Shown here: positions 34,988-44,504 of the stretch, piece by piece
How the letters are laid out: each line of letters starts with the position of its first letter
Numbering within the stretch: position 1 is the stretch's first letter
Source: Mucilaginibacter sp. MD40
GTDB lineage: Bacteria; Bacteroidota; Bacteroidia; Sphingobacteriales; Sphingobacteriaceae
NCBI RefSeq assembly: GCF_002288635.1
Contig: NZ_NRSW01000001.1
Location: forward strand, 3,677,852-3,741,851
Length of the DNA: 64,000 nucleotides
Direction of reading: 5' to 3'
Translations under genes and position numbers: made by a program
The notes under the pieces: model-generated
Databases searched by the model: none
What the model was told of the DNA's origin: nothing
What the model saw: the letters and a program-made list of their open reading frames with translations, nothing else

Positions 34988-36040
34988 CTATAATGCCTTT
35001 GATATTTCAAAAGCGTCTAAGGGTTTATCCGGCGCACCAACTACAAAATATTCCCCGTTTAAGGTAAGTATTCCATCTTCTTTGCTGATGTCTATCCGTA
35101 AAAAGCCATGCTGTGTTTCGTTACTGGCATCAAGGGTAACCTCGTTGGTATCTAAAGCTATAAAACGGGTATCATTAGTTTGGGCAATGCTATGCAACTC
35201 TTCAAAGCCACCAGCGCCGGCAACAATAAAAGGCACCTGCTTACCATCAGCATAACGGCGCGTAAAGCGCTGGTAATTGTGTACGTGGCCGCTAAAAACA
35301 ATATCAGGCTTAACACCTGTATGGTCAAATACCTCATTAAGCATATTGATCATAGGCATGCTTGAACCATGGTTTGTATCAGCGGAGTAAGGCGCGTGAT
35401 GCATGCACAGGATGAGTAATTTATCTTTCGGCGCGTTAAGGAGTTCCTGTTCAAACCAAGCGCGCTGATCAGCCAAAACCGCTCCAAACTTGGGCACATT
35501 GGTATGTAAGCCAATAAATGTGGCCAGCGGCGTTTCCAGTGTCCAGTATACATTGGGTTGTACCATACTTTTGCGCATGGCATTACCGCTAAAACTTACC
35601 GAATCACGTTGGTGGGTACAAAAAACTTTCACAAAAGCATCGAGGCTTTGGTATGGCGCGGCATGGGGATTAACATCGCTGTCATGGTTTCCGGCTATGG
35701 CAAAAACCGGCCCCTTAAAATTATCGAAAGGTCTAAAAAACTGCTCCTGATATTGAGTCGCTTCGCCGAAATGATAAACCAGATCGCCCAGGTGGTAAAT
35801 AAATTCTCCCGCAGGCTGCTGCGCAGCCATCATGGCAACCAGGCTGCCTCTTGCCTCGGGGCGCCCAAGGCCTCCAGTATCCCCCAACATATAAAAACTC
35901 ATGCTATTGGTATGAGCAGGGCATATAACGTCTGTAATATTTAAATGGTAGGGATATTTACCGGTAGGCTGTGGCAAGGGCCTTATCTTGTAGTTATCGT
36001 CGGGCTGGTTGAGTTTTAGTACAGGCTTGCGGTAGTTCAT
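34988..36040 (-). CDS. Calcineurin-like metallophosphoesterase
   Basis: A 350-aa protein with all metallophosphoesterase blocks: MLGDTGG, YHLGDLVYHFG, AIAGNHDSD, CMHHAPYS and SGHVHNYQR. Two metal ions would be bound by these Asp, Asn and His residues. No signal peptide is seen, so it is probably cytoplasmic. The layout is like purple-acid-phosphatase-related phosphoesterases of unknown substrate. It is convergent with katG and not part of a clear operon. Confidence 0.85.
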   Translation of the reverse strand: MNYRKPVLKLNQPDDNYKIRPLPQPTGKYPYHLNITDVICPAHTNSMSFYMLGDTGGLGRPEARGSLVAMMAAQQPAGEFIYHLGDLVYHFGEATQYQEQFFRPFDNFKGPVFAIAGNHDSDVNPHAAPYQSLDAFVKVFCTHQRDSVSFSGNAMRKSMVQPNVYWTLETPLATFIGLHTNVPKFGAVLADQRAWFEQELLNAPKDKLLILCMHHAPYSADTNHGSSMPMINMLNEVFDHTGVKPDIVFSGHVHNYQRFTRRYADGKQVPFIVAGAGGFEELHSIAQTNDTRFIALDTNEVTLDASNETQHGFLRIDISKEDGILTLNGEYFVVGAPDKPLDAFEISKAL

Positions 36041-36152
36041 TTACAGTAGAAATAACAAATCATTCATAAATGGTGCGAGTAATGCCCCGTACCAAATAAA
36101 TGCTTTTGTTGTTGCCTTAATACTTTTATAATGTTATTAAAAGCTACGGATG

Positions 36153-36521
36153 TTATTTACTTAAACGAGGGCGCTTCTTTTTAAAATCGTTTGTATTATT
36201 TTGACCTGACGATGCTGAACAACGATTAGGTTGAGGCGAAAAGCGCTTTTGAGGTTTAAATTTAGGTGCTGCTGCCGGCTTTTCTTCGGCAATGCGTACC
36301 TCTAACTGGCGGTCGCCTAGGGTAAGGCCGTCCAACGCCTCGATAGCGGCCTGGGCACCTTCGGCAGTTTTCATGTGAATAAAGCCAAAACCTTTGCTTT
36401 GCCTGGTCATTTTATCGCGCACGATAGTGAGAATGTCAATATCGCCATGCGGACCAAACATCTGGGCCAGGGCCATTTCGTCCATTTCGCGTGGGAAACC
36501 CACAACAAACAATTTTATCAT
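36153..36521 (-). CDS. RRM-domain RNA-binding protein
   Basis: A 122-aa protein from the start at 36521 (MIKLFVVGFP); the frame is open to 36554. It has a single RNA-recognition motif: RNP2 LFVVGF and RNP1 KGFGFIHM, with aromatic residues in the RNA-contact positions. A basic, Lys/Pro/Asn-rich disordered tail follows (KPQKRFSPQPN to KKKRPRLSK). Small RRM proteins are common in Bacteroidota and act as global RNA-binding proteins, but target RNAs are unknown. Confidence 0.88.
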   Translation of the reverse strand: MIKLFVVGFPREMDEMALAQMFGPHGDIDILTIVRDKMTRQSKGFGFIHMKTAEGAQAAIEALDGLTLGDRQLEVRIAEEKPAAAPKFKPQKRFSPQPNRCSASSGQNNTNDFKKKRPRLSK

Positions 36522-36640
36522 AAGTAGTTTACTACCGCAAAGGTACATAAACATTAAATAAAATAGCTGTTGATATGTATTTTTAAAATACCTGCGGCCC
36601 GGTAATGACTACGCCACAGGTATTTTAATCTTTTGTTTAT

Positions 36641-37705
36641 TTATTTAACTGTCAACTCTTTACCGGCTATATCTTCCCAACGGTAGTAGTGAAAAGTTTT
36701 ATCATCACTCATTACCACAAACAGCCCATGTTTAAAGGTACTGTTCAGCGGAACATTCACCACGTCAGAACCATCGCTCTGGCGGGCGGCTACCGGGACC
36801 ACCTTCAGCAGTTTATGCTGAAACGGATCTTGCGGTGTGCCCCCCCTGCTAAACACCTGGAAACGGTTAGCCCCCTGGTCTGATACCAGTATGTAACCCG
36901 TACTATCGCCGGTTTTGTAAATAGATATCCCTTCATGGTCCGCCTTAAAACCGCTTGTGCCAAATATGGATAGTTGCTTATCGCCTTTTTCCGGATCGGC
37001 ATAATACTGGCGTACACCTACCTGCTCATCAGAATAATAAATATACCCCAACTCATTATCAACGGCTATGGCCTCTATCTCCTTTTTACCGCTGTATTCG
37101 CCAAACTTCCGCACCAATGTGGCTTTCACATTGCCTGTACCATCGTCCTGCAAGAGATACTGCCAAAGGTACCCTCCTGTTTTAGGGCCGTTTTTACGAC
37201 CTACTACCGCGTACATTTTTCCATCTTTCGCGGTGTAAATAGTAATCCCCATCAGGTCACGGTACTCGTAGCCGTTCTCTCCTACAAAAACATCAATACC
37301 GCCGTTGTCAACCGGTTTCATATCAGGCACCGAATAAATGCGCAGCTTATGGGTCATACGCTCGGTAGTAATAGCGATATCAGTAGGCTTACCTTTAAGC
37401 ATAAGGCCGTAAGCCAGATCCACATTGTTGGGGCGCTTTAAACCATGCACTACCTTATCGGCTATAATTTTTCCCTGCAGGTCAAAAACATATAAGGCAC
37501 CATCCGCGTCCTTATCTGTTCCTATGACCAGGCTCTTAGCAGGGTCGGCTTTATTTACCCATATTGCGGGGTCATCCGTATCGTATTTTACCGGCTCGGT
37601 AATTACTACGGGCTTTACATCATTTTCATTTACCTGCGCTTTGCATGCTCCCATTGATAGTAACAGGCAGCAGGGCACCATTTGTATCCAGCTTCTCACG
37701 TTCAT
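36641..37705 (-). CDS. Beta-propeller phytase, lipoprotein
   Basis: A 354-aa protein with a lipoprotein signal (lipobox SMGAC, Cys21). Family signatures are YDTDDPAIWVN (41-51), RPNNVDLAYG, EYRDLMGITIY, VGRKNGPK, EIEAIAVDNELGYIYYSDEQ, KADHEGISIY and YILVSDQGANRFQVF, matching Ca2+-dependent 3-phytases of the BPP type. It would release phosphate from phytate in the periplasm or on the surface. It is the last gene after the beta-helix lipoprotein (2-bp gap) and TonB receptor, forming a phosphate-scavenging operon. Confidence 0.93.
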   Translation of the reverse strand: MNVRSWIQMVPCCLLLSMGACKAQVNENDVKPVVITEPVKYDTDDPAIWVNKADPAKSLVIGTDKDADGALYVFDLQGKIIADKVVHGLKRPNNVDLAYGLMLKGKPTDIAITTERMTHKLRIYSVPDMKPVDNGGIDVFVGENGYEYRDLMGITIYTAKDGKMYAVVGRKNGPKTGGYLWQYLLQDDGTGNVKATLVRKFGEYSGKKEIEAIAVDNELGYIYYSDEQVGVRQYYADPEKGDKQLSIFGTSGFKADHEGISIYKTGDSTGYILVSDQGANRFQVFSRGGTPQDPFQHKLLKVVPVAARQSDGSDVVNVPLNSTFKHGLFVVMSDDKTFHYYRWEDIAGKELTVK

Positions 37706-37707
37706 GC

Positions 37708-38973
37708 TTATAATTTTGTTCCGTAAGCGCCTATGTAAGTAGCCGGCTCAGGCGATAGGTAAGTAATGCCGTTGCTCATTGCTATACCTGTTTTATAAAA
37801 GCGGGTGAAGCCGGTTGTACCTTTACCCAAAGCAGGTGAATTACCTTGCAGGTGAAAATCCCAGCTGGTGTTAAAGTCAGGACTGGTCATAGGGTTATCC
37901 AGCGGATAGTTAACAAATTTAGGATCGTTCTGTCCGGCTGTTGTACCGCGCACATCATGCGTGCCACCAGCAACCACATCGTTCTTACCTACCTGGAATT
38001 GGCTAACGGTAGTTTGATCATAACCATAGTACCAGTTATAATCGTTTTTAGAACGGCTATCCTCCAGATTTTTAGGATCACGTTTAATACCGAAACGGGT
38101 ATTAGTAAATAGATTATTAAACAGGTCGGCATGTACGCTGGTTTCCAGCCACACCGAACCACCTTTGGCGGTTGGCCTGCGCCAGCCTGTGTTCACCATG
38201 GTATTATTATAAGCTATAATGTATGCCTGAGGTTTAAGGTCACCAGCATTTGAAAGCTTCAGCGCGTTGGTGTTACAGCTATAAACAAAGTTGTAAGCCA
38301 CATCGGCCAAACAGCCCGATTTGAAGTTCATGGCCTCGCCACCGGTTATACCTGTGGTGTAAAAAATATTGTTGGCAAAGATGATCTTGCCGCCCTGGAT
38401 GTAAGTACAATCTTCCTGAAAATTACGGATGATACTGTTTTGCACCACCAGTTTACCATTGATGTTTGAAAACCACAACGCCGGAAGGTTTTCACCAGCT
38501 TTATTTTTATACAAACCCATTTTTACAGAGGTTGAAGCATCAGACGTAGTGTTACCGCCGTACTCCAGTATGGTATGGTCAAGCACCAGTTCGGCACATG
38601 ATGGCGCTGCCAGTATACCCCCCCAAAGCTTACCAAATTTATTGGCATCTGTGCGGTAGGCATCGCTTACTGTAAATTTAACCGGGTTTACATCGGTCCC
38701 TAATGAGTACAGATTGCCTTTCACAATAACCTCCGGTTTGGCGGTGGCGTCCATCAATACGGTAACACCTTCCTCAATGGTAAGGGTTTTACCCTCGGGG
38801 ATAATAATATCTCCTTTAATTTCGTGTACACTTCCCTTTGCCCACACGCCTGATACCTCACCCGAAGCCGAACCATTGATCGGCCTGGTATCTACGTCGA
38901 TATTTGCTTTCTGGCAGCCGGCTAATGCCATTGTGGCGAAGGCTGCTGCTGTTACTAACTTTTTTAATTTCAT
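37708..38973 (-). CDS. Right-handed beta-helix lipoprotein in phytase operon
   Basis: A 421-aa protein with lipobox LAGC (Cys20) and an Asn/Gly-rich, strand-repeat sequence typical of parallel beta-helix proteins (VWAKGSVHEIKGDIIIPEGKT; ITIEEGV-type starts; NNIFYTT, YNNTMVNT, FNNLFTNT coils). No catalytic signature is seen. Its place between a TonB-dependent receptor and the phytase suggests a surface binding protein, in the role a SusD protein has in polysaccharide loci, but it is not SusD-like in sequence. Confidence 0.75.
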   Translation of the reverse strand: MKLKKLVTAAAFATMALAGCQKANIDVDTRPINGSASGEVSGVWAKGSVHEIKGDIIIPEGKTLTIEEGVTVLMDATAKPEVIVKGNLYSLGTDVNPVKFTVSDAYRTDANKFGKLWGGILAAPSCAELVLDHTILEYGGNTTSDASTSVKMGLYKNKAGENLPALWFSNINGKLVVQNSIIRNFQEDCTYIQGGKIIFANNIFYTTGITGGEAMNFKSGCLADVAYNFVYSCNTNALKLSNAGDLKPQAYIIAYNNTMVNTGWRRPTAKGGSVWLETSVHADLFNNLFTNTRFGIKRDPKNLEDSRSKNDYNWYYGYDQTTVSQFQVGKNDVVAGGTHDVRGTTAGQNDPKFVNYPLDNPMTSPDFNTSWDFHLQGNSPALGKGTTGFTRFYKTGIAMSNGITYLSPEPATYIGAYGTKL

Positions 38974-39002
38974 GATTGTATGCTTATATGGTATAGCAGT
39001 AA

Positions 39003-41789
39003 TTAATTGAATTTGTAGCGCAGGCCCAGCAGGTAGCTTTGCCCGTAATAATCCGCGCGGATAAGTGTCTGTCCGTTGTGCACTATATCTTCGGCTATCT
39101 TATCATTCGCCGGGTTGGTGCCTTTAATGAATAGCTTAGTTGGCGTATTCAGGATGTTGTTGGCTTTAACAAATACACTGAAGTTTTTTGCAAATCTCTT
39201 TTCAGCAGATGCATCCATCTGGATAAAGCCTTTTTGCCACAGGTCGTTATCCAGGAATTGCGATACCGTGTTGATACGCTCACCGGTGTAAGCTCCGGCT
39301 ATTTGTACATCCCAGCCTTTCTTAGTGTCTTTATACAATAAAGACAGGTTGGCAATATGTGCCGATTGGCCATACAGCGGTCTTGTCTGGTCTACCAGAT
39401 AGGTTTCTAAATCGCCGGTTGTGGCATTAACCCGCCTTGCGCTTTTAGGTGTTGTAATGCGCGAATGGGTATAGGTATAATTGGCCTTTACGCCTATTTT
39501 GTTAAAGAATTTAATGTAGTCTATCTCAGCACCGTAGTTTTTGGCAGTACCAAAATTGCCTGGTGTGTAGTAAATATCCTGACCGCGTGTAGGGTCGGGC
39601 TGGAAAGTATACTCAATAGGATCTTTAATACGTTTGTAGAACGCGCCTACCAGTAACTGCTCAGAAGCGCCGGGGAACAACTCATAACGCAGGTCATAAT
39701 TATCCGCGAGAGCGCGTTTCAGATCAGGGTTACCACGTTCCTGGTATTCCTCATTCACTACCTTACTTGGTACTATTTCATAAAAACCGGGGCGGTTAAC
39801 CGCTTTGTAATACGAAGCATGCAACTGGGCTTTATCCGTTAGATGATATTTAGCGTTTACACTCGGTAATACATCCGTATAAACCTGACTACCATTAGGC
39901 CTTGTTTCTCCTGCAGGAAACAGCAGGCTATAATCCTGATTGGTATGCTCCACACGGACACCTCCAACCAACTCCAGTTTGTCGGCATTGTATTTTAGCA
40001 TACCATAACCCGCAGACGTTTTTTCAGAAGCATCGTAAGTAAGTGGGTTGGCTACGGCACCGGTCGGGTTGGTTACTACCAGGTTAAGGTCGGTATAGTT
40101 TTGAAAGTCAACTCCATATTGCTTGCTGATGTCGCTGGGTACTGGTGCAAGCGTGTAATTATTAAAGAAACTGCTGCGCTGCTTATCGCGATATAAACCA
40201 CCAAACATCAGGTCAAGTTTATTGGCAGTGTTGGTATTTTTGAAAATATTGTAAGTAAGATCGAGATACCCGGCTTTATCCTCATCGGTATTACGTTCCC
40301 AGCGGCGTTGTATAGGAGCGCTGTTTACTAAAGTGGTGCGCTTATCTACAAAATTTTGCTCAACGCCATTTAAACTGATAGTGGTATTATCAGGCACCTC
40401 GTTGCGCGCAGATGAATAAACCGCCGACCATTGTACTTTAAATTTATCATTAAACAAATTATGGTCACCATGCAGCGTACTGTTGTAGATTTCCTGCTTG
40501 GTTAACCTGCTACGGGTAGTGTAGGTAAGTTCGGCGTTACCATTGGCGGGGTCATAAACACCGTTGTAGGTAGTACCCAAAGCATCGCGCAGTTGCTGGT
40601 TTTGCAGGTTAACATAAACGTTGTATAAACTTAGCTTGTTATTTTTATCAAAAACGTAGTCTACCTTACCATGTAAACCCAGGCGTTTTTGCTGTTCGGA
40701 ATATTCGCGGTAGCTTTTACTGGTAATAACGGCATATTTATCAGTACCGGCCACAGCGGTATTATAAAAAGTACTGTTGCTTCCTCTGTAAGTGTTTTGA
40801 TAGCTACCTGCCAGGATAACGCCCAGTTTATTATCAAAAAAACGCTGGCCTAATGATAAGCTGCCTACAAGGTTAGGTGCCGGCTTTTTTGAGGCATAAT
40901 CAAGCGGGCCTTTTGGGAAATCGGCTTGGGTAGCATTATAGTCACGGCCGTGTATCTCGTAGGGAGATTTACTGTTGATGGATGACGAGTTGAAACTGGT
41001 AAAGTTACGATCGAAGAACAACTGGCTGTATCCTGTAGCCAAATTAGCATTTACCTGGAAACGCTGCGGCGCGTTTTTCATCACCATGTTTACCGCGCCA
41101 CCAATGGCATCGCCCTCCAGGTTTGGGGTAAGGGTTTTGTAAACCTCCAGTCGGTCCAAAAGATCAGAGGGGAAAAGGTCAAGTGGTACATAGCGGTATT
41201 TATTATCCGGGCTGGGGATCTTTACGCCATTAACCAGCGTGTAATTGTAGCGCTTATCCATACCACGTAAAATAGCGTATTGCCCGTCGCCGTTGCTGTT
41301 ACGCTCTATGGACACGCCTGATACACGCTGCATTACGTTGGCCACGGTAAGGTCTGGCGATACTTCGATAGCCTTGCCCGATACGATGTTCATTACCTGT
41401 GTGGCTTTTTGCTCAATGCGTCGCGCATCGCGGTCATTTGAGCCCCCGGCTGTAGCGCGTACCACTACCTCGTTCAGGTCTGTTGAAGCGCTCTCCATAT
41501 AAAATTTCAGGTGAGGGTTATCTTCCTTCAAAATATTAATGTCCTTGCGGATGTTTTTGTAGGTGAGGTAACTGATACGGATGGTTGCGGGGCCTGGGTT
41601 AACTCCTTTTATTTCGAAAGATCCATCCAAGCCAGTAGTGGTAGCTTTACCGGTATTTTCTAACAAAACGGTGGCTCCTACCAGGGCTTCGCCGGATTGC
41701 TTATCATAAACATGCCCCTTAATTTTAGCTGCGTTAGCTACAGTAACGCAAAAGAGCAGCGGTAAAAAAATTTGTAAAAGTTTGTTCAT
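39003..41789 (-). CDS. TonB-dependent outer-membrane receptor
   Basis: A 928-aa protein: signal peptide (1-20), carboxypeptidase-regulatory-like domain (AKIKGHVYDKQSGEALVGATVLLENT, 21-105), plug domain (LTVANVMQRVSGVSIERN, then ILRGMDKRYNYTLVNG) and a 22-strand barrel ending in the aromatic signature YLLGLRYKFN. The IPSPDNKYRYVPLDLFPSDLLDRLEV stretch occurs in a Bacteroidota receptor group often linked to phytase genes. It probably imports phytate or its breakdown products using TonB energy. It is the first gene of the operon. Confidence 0.92.
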   Translation of the reverse strand: MNKLLQIFLPLLFCVTVANAAKIKGHVYDKQSGEALVGATVLLENTGKATTTGLDGSFEIKGVNPGPATIRISYLTYKNIRKDINILKEDNPHLKFYMESASTDLNEVVVRATAGGSNDRDARRIEQKATQVMNIVSGKAIEVSPDLTVANVMQRVSGVSIERNSNGDGQYAILRGMDKRYNYTLVNGVKIPSPDNKYRYVPLDLFPSDLLDRLEVYKTLTPNLEGDAIGGAVNMVMKNAPQRFQVNANLATGYSQLFFDRNFTSFNSSSINSKSPYEIHGRDYNATQADFPKGPLDYASKKPAPNLVGSLSLGQRFFDNKLGVILAGSYQNTYRGSNSTFYNTAVAGTDKYAVITSKSYREYSEQQKRLGLHGKVDYVFDKNNKLSLYNVYVNLQNQQLRDALGTTYNGVYDPANGNAELTYTTRSRLTKQEIYNSTLHGDHNLFNDKFKVQWSAVYSSARNEVPDNTTISLNGVEQNFVDKRTTLVNSAPIQRRWERNTDEDKAGYLDLTYNIFKNTNTANKLDLMFGGLYRDKQRSSFFNNYTLAPVPSDISKQYGVDFQNYTDLNLVVTNPTGAVANPLTYDASEKTSAGYGMLKYNADKLELVGGVRVEHTNQDYSLLFPAGETRPNGSQVYTDVLPSVNAKYHLTDKAQLHASYYKAVNRPGFYEIVPSKVVNEEYQERGNPDLKRALADNYDLRYELFPGASEQLLVGAFYKRIKDPIEYTFQPDPTRGQDIYYTPGNFGTAKNYGAEIDYIKFFNKIGVKANYTYTHSRITTPKSARRVNATTGDLETYLVDQTRPLYGQSAHIANLSLLYKDTKKGWDVQIAGAYTGERINTVSQFLDNDLWQKGFIQMDASAEKRFAKNFSVFVKANNILNTPTKLFIKGTNPANDKIAEDIVHNGQTLIRADYYGQSYLLGLRYKFN

Positions 41790-42068
41790 TGCTGTGGTTG
41801 ATTCAATAGTTTAAAAACAACGGCGCAAAGGTGTGTATACACTTGTTTACAAATGAAATTTTGGCCGTTACCAAACAGCAACAGCGTTACAAACTCCGTA
41901 TACCAAACGGCAACAAAAAATTACAAGTTATTAAAAACCAGTTATTTGATGCATTTAATAAACGCCATTATGGTTTTATTATCGTTACATTAACAAAATG
42001 TTAACCACTATTAGAGGCGTTTAAAGCTGTCTTTTGTAAAGAGTGATGTAACGGCCTAAAAGGGCAAA

Positions 42069-43673
42069 CTAAAGTGTTTGTACAAACAAAGACAGGCTAT
42101 CGCCCTGCGAAATATTGAGCTTTTTCCGTAATCTGTAGCGCGATACCCGCAGGCTATCCGTAGAGATGCCCAGCAACGTGGCAATATCCGCCGAATCCAG
42201 GTTCATTTTTATGAGCGCTATCAGGCGCATATCAGCAGGGGTTAATTCGAGCCCCCGGTTTCGCAGACTTTCAAAAAATTGCTGGTGTACCTGCTCAAAG
42301 GCCAGTGTAAACTCGCGCCAGTGTTGTTCGTGGCTAAAATTTTCATTGATTTGGGTAATCAATTGCTGCATTTGTTTTTTCTGGTCGCGGCGTTCATCCT
42401 TAACCATTGCCTGCAGGCTTGCCCTAAGCTGTTCAAGAAACTGGTTATTCTTTATCAAACTGAGTGTATGGTTTGATAGTTCTTTGCTCCTTAATTCCAG
42501 CTGCTGTTTTAACGCGGCCTCTTCCAAATGCTGGTTCTTCAGCTCAAGCCGCATCACTTCATGCTCGGCTGCGTTTTGGCGTGCTATGGCCTGCTGGTCG
42601 CGCAGTTTGAGGCGCTGCCTGCTAAATAAAACCATTAATAATATAACTAATAAAACAGCTACTATGGTAACTGCTATGGCGATGATGCGGTTTACTTTAC
42701 GGATGTTATTGAGCCGGTCAATCTCATCGCTCTTTTTATTAAAATCATATAATACCTGCAAAAAAGCGGTTTGCTTAACACCGTCTTTTGAGTAAACATC
42801 AAGCGAATACTTACGGCTCAACTCGGCATAATGGTATGCGCTGTCCATCTGCTCCATCAGCTCGAAGGCCTTACCCAAATCCTTAGCGCTTGATGCCTGC
42901 TGGTATACGTTCCCTAAGCTGGTGGCCAGCTGCAGCGCGCGGCGGCTTTGCACGATACTTTCTTTATACTTACCGGTTTTGCGTAAAATATCACCAAGGT
43001 TATTGATCACCTCTATACTGCCGGTTTGGTCGTTCTGCTCCCGATACAACTGTAAAGAACGATTGAAATTAACGTAGGCAGAATCGTACCGGGCCAGATC
43101 CTCATAAATGCTGCCCAGGTTCTCGTATATTTTTGCGGCTCCCTGCTTAAAGTTCGCACGCTGATACCCTTCCAATGCTTTGCGCTGATAATAAAAAGCG
43201 CTATCGTACCGGTGCTGCTTTTCGTAAAGATGACCGATGTTGCCCAATATTTTAGCTTCGCCCTTTACATTATGATACTGCCTGTAAATGCTTAATGCCT
43301 TATTATAAAAACTGCGGGCACGGTCTAACTGCTTATTGTAATAATATAGTATGCCTATATCGCCCATATTGGCCGCTACGGATAAGGGCTTGCCGGCTTG
43401 TGTAAAAACCTTATCGGCGTGGAGGTAAAAATCAAGTGCCTGGCTGTAATGCCCCTGGTTATAACAAATGGTACCCATTTGCTGCAGGCATTGCCCTTCA
43501 ATCGGTTTATTCGCTTTTTCCTGCGCTTTGATGTACAGCTTACGCAACAAGAGCAAAGCACTATCGGGCCGGGTTTGGCTTAATGAGGCGGCCTTTTGCA
43601 AGTCCATATCCTGCCCGTAGGCGCGTAAGCTTAAACCAATAATTAGTACAAAAATATAGGTGAGCCTGTGCAT
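42069..43673 (-). CDS. TPR-containing transmembrane transcriptional regulator with LuxR-type HTH
   Basis: A 534-aa protein: signal peptide (about 1-20), about six TPR repeats in the periplasm (residues 55-310, with ANMGDIGILYYYNKQLDRARSFY and ILGNIGHLYEKQ units), one TM helix (about 329-350), a cytoplasmic coiled coil, and a C-terminal HTH (LTPADMRLIALIKMNLDSADIA, then DSLRVSRYRLRKKL). This membrane-bound one-component layout is common in Bacteroidota. It lies upstream of the phytase operon on the same strand, 280 bp away, and may control it, although no site is identified. Confidence 0.85.
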   Translation of the reverse strand: MHRLTYIFVLIIGLSLRAYGQDMDLQKAASLSQTRPDSALLLLRKLYIKAQEKANKPIEGQCLQQMGTICYNQGHYSQALDFYLHADKVFTQAGKPLSVAANMGDIGILYYYNKQLDRARSFYNKALSIYRQYHNVKGEAKILGNIGHLYEKQHRYDSAFYYQRKALEGYQRANFKQGAAKIYENLGSIYEDLARYDSAYVNFNRSLQLYREQNDQTGSIEVINNLGDILRKTGKYKESIVQSRRALQLATSLGNVYQQASSAKDLGKAFELMEQMDSAYHYAELSRKYSLDVYSKDGVKQTAFLQVLYDFNKKSDEIDRLNNIRKVNRIIAIAVTIVAVLLVILLMVLFSRQRLKLRDQQAIARQNAAEHEVMRLELKNQHLEEAALKQQLELRSKELSNHTLSLIKNNQFLEQLRASLQAMVKDERRDQKKQMQQLITQINENFSHEQHWREFTLAFEQVHQQFFESLRNRGLELTPADMRLIALIKMNLDSADIATLLGISTDSLRVSRYRLRKKLNISQGDSLSLFVQTL

Positions 43674-43877
43674 TTGTTTTTTTACTTACAGCTAAGCCAC
43701 AAAATAATTAATCCAATGTTAATTTATCATTAAGTAATACAGTTGAGCACTGAAATGATTCGGGTTGTTTTTCATAAAACATTGCACAGTAATAGGCCAA
43801 TTAGTTTAATTTGCGCCGCTGTAAATAACAATATCAACCCAGCGCCACCGTTTTATTTTAAACTAACAACAAAACAC

Positions 43878-44405
43878 ATGAAGTTTTTAAAAACCGTTTA
43901 CCTGCCCTTGTTTATTGCCGCGGCGGTAGCTTTGCTGCCAGCCTGTAAATCAAAAAAACCGATGGTTAAGCCAGCGCCCACTCCACCGCCGGCTACTGCA
44001 CCTGCCCCTAAACCAGCCCCGGTTGCTACGCAAACTCCGCCACCTCCACCACCGCCTGCTCCTGCGCCACCAGATTATAATTTTAAGAACATACAGTTTG
44101 AATTTAATTCAGGCATATTAAAAACTCAGGCTTATCCTATACTGGATAAAGCTGTAGCGGAGATGAAAAAAGATCCATCAGTTAAATTTGAACTGGATGG
44201 CAACTCATCTGCCGAGGGTACCGAACAACATAATATGGAACTTTCAATAGAGCGTGCCAACGCCGTTAAAACCTACCTGGTAAACAGCGGTGTTGATGCT
44301 GATAATTTAGTAGTTAAGGGCTTTGGTGTAACTAAGCCGCTTAATAACAATAAAACCGAAGAGGAGCGCGCTCTTAATCGCCGTGTAGAAATACATAAAT
44401 TGTAA
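43878..44405 (+). CDS. OmpA-family peptidoglycan-binding lipoprotein
   Basis: A 175-aa protein from the start at 43878, chosen because it gives a signal peptide with lipobox LLPAC; the frame is open to 43743. A long Pro/Ala linker (about residues 35-70) precedes an OmpA C-like domain: IQFEFNSGILKTQAYPILDK, FELDGNSSAEGTEQHNMELSIERANAV and ALNRRVEI. It anchors the outer membrane to peptidoglycan through diaminopimelate contacts. A strong terminator follows. Confidence 0.9.
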   Translation: MKFLKTVYLPLFIAAAVALLPACKSKKPMVKPAPTPPPATAPAPKPAPVATQTPPPPPPPAPAPPDYNFKNIQFEFNSGILKTQAYPILDKAVAEMKKDPSVKFELDGNSSAEGTEQHNMELSIERANAVKTYLVNSGVDADNLVVKGFGVTKPLNNNKTEEERALNRRVEIHKL

Positions 44406-44424
44406 CCGCCCATAAACAATTAGA

Positions 44425-44461
44425 AAGGGCCTTGCTTTATCGCAAGGCCCTTCTTGTTTTT
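44425..44461 (+). terminator. Terminator after the OmpA-like gene
   Basis: An 11-bp perfect stem aagggccttgc/gcaaggccctt with loop tttatc, followed by a T-rich run. It starts 19 bp after the OmpA-like stop. Confidence 0.9.
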
Positions 44462-44504
44462 ACACATCCTTTATTATATTTACTAATTAAACCCCACTTA
44501 AACC

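Noticed and set aside
42166..42795. 209-codon plus-strand frame, Ser/Cys/Phe-rich
   Set aside because: It is antisense to the TPR-LuxR-type regulator, whose domains are clear; the composition is typical of a shadow frame.
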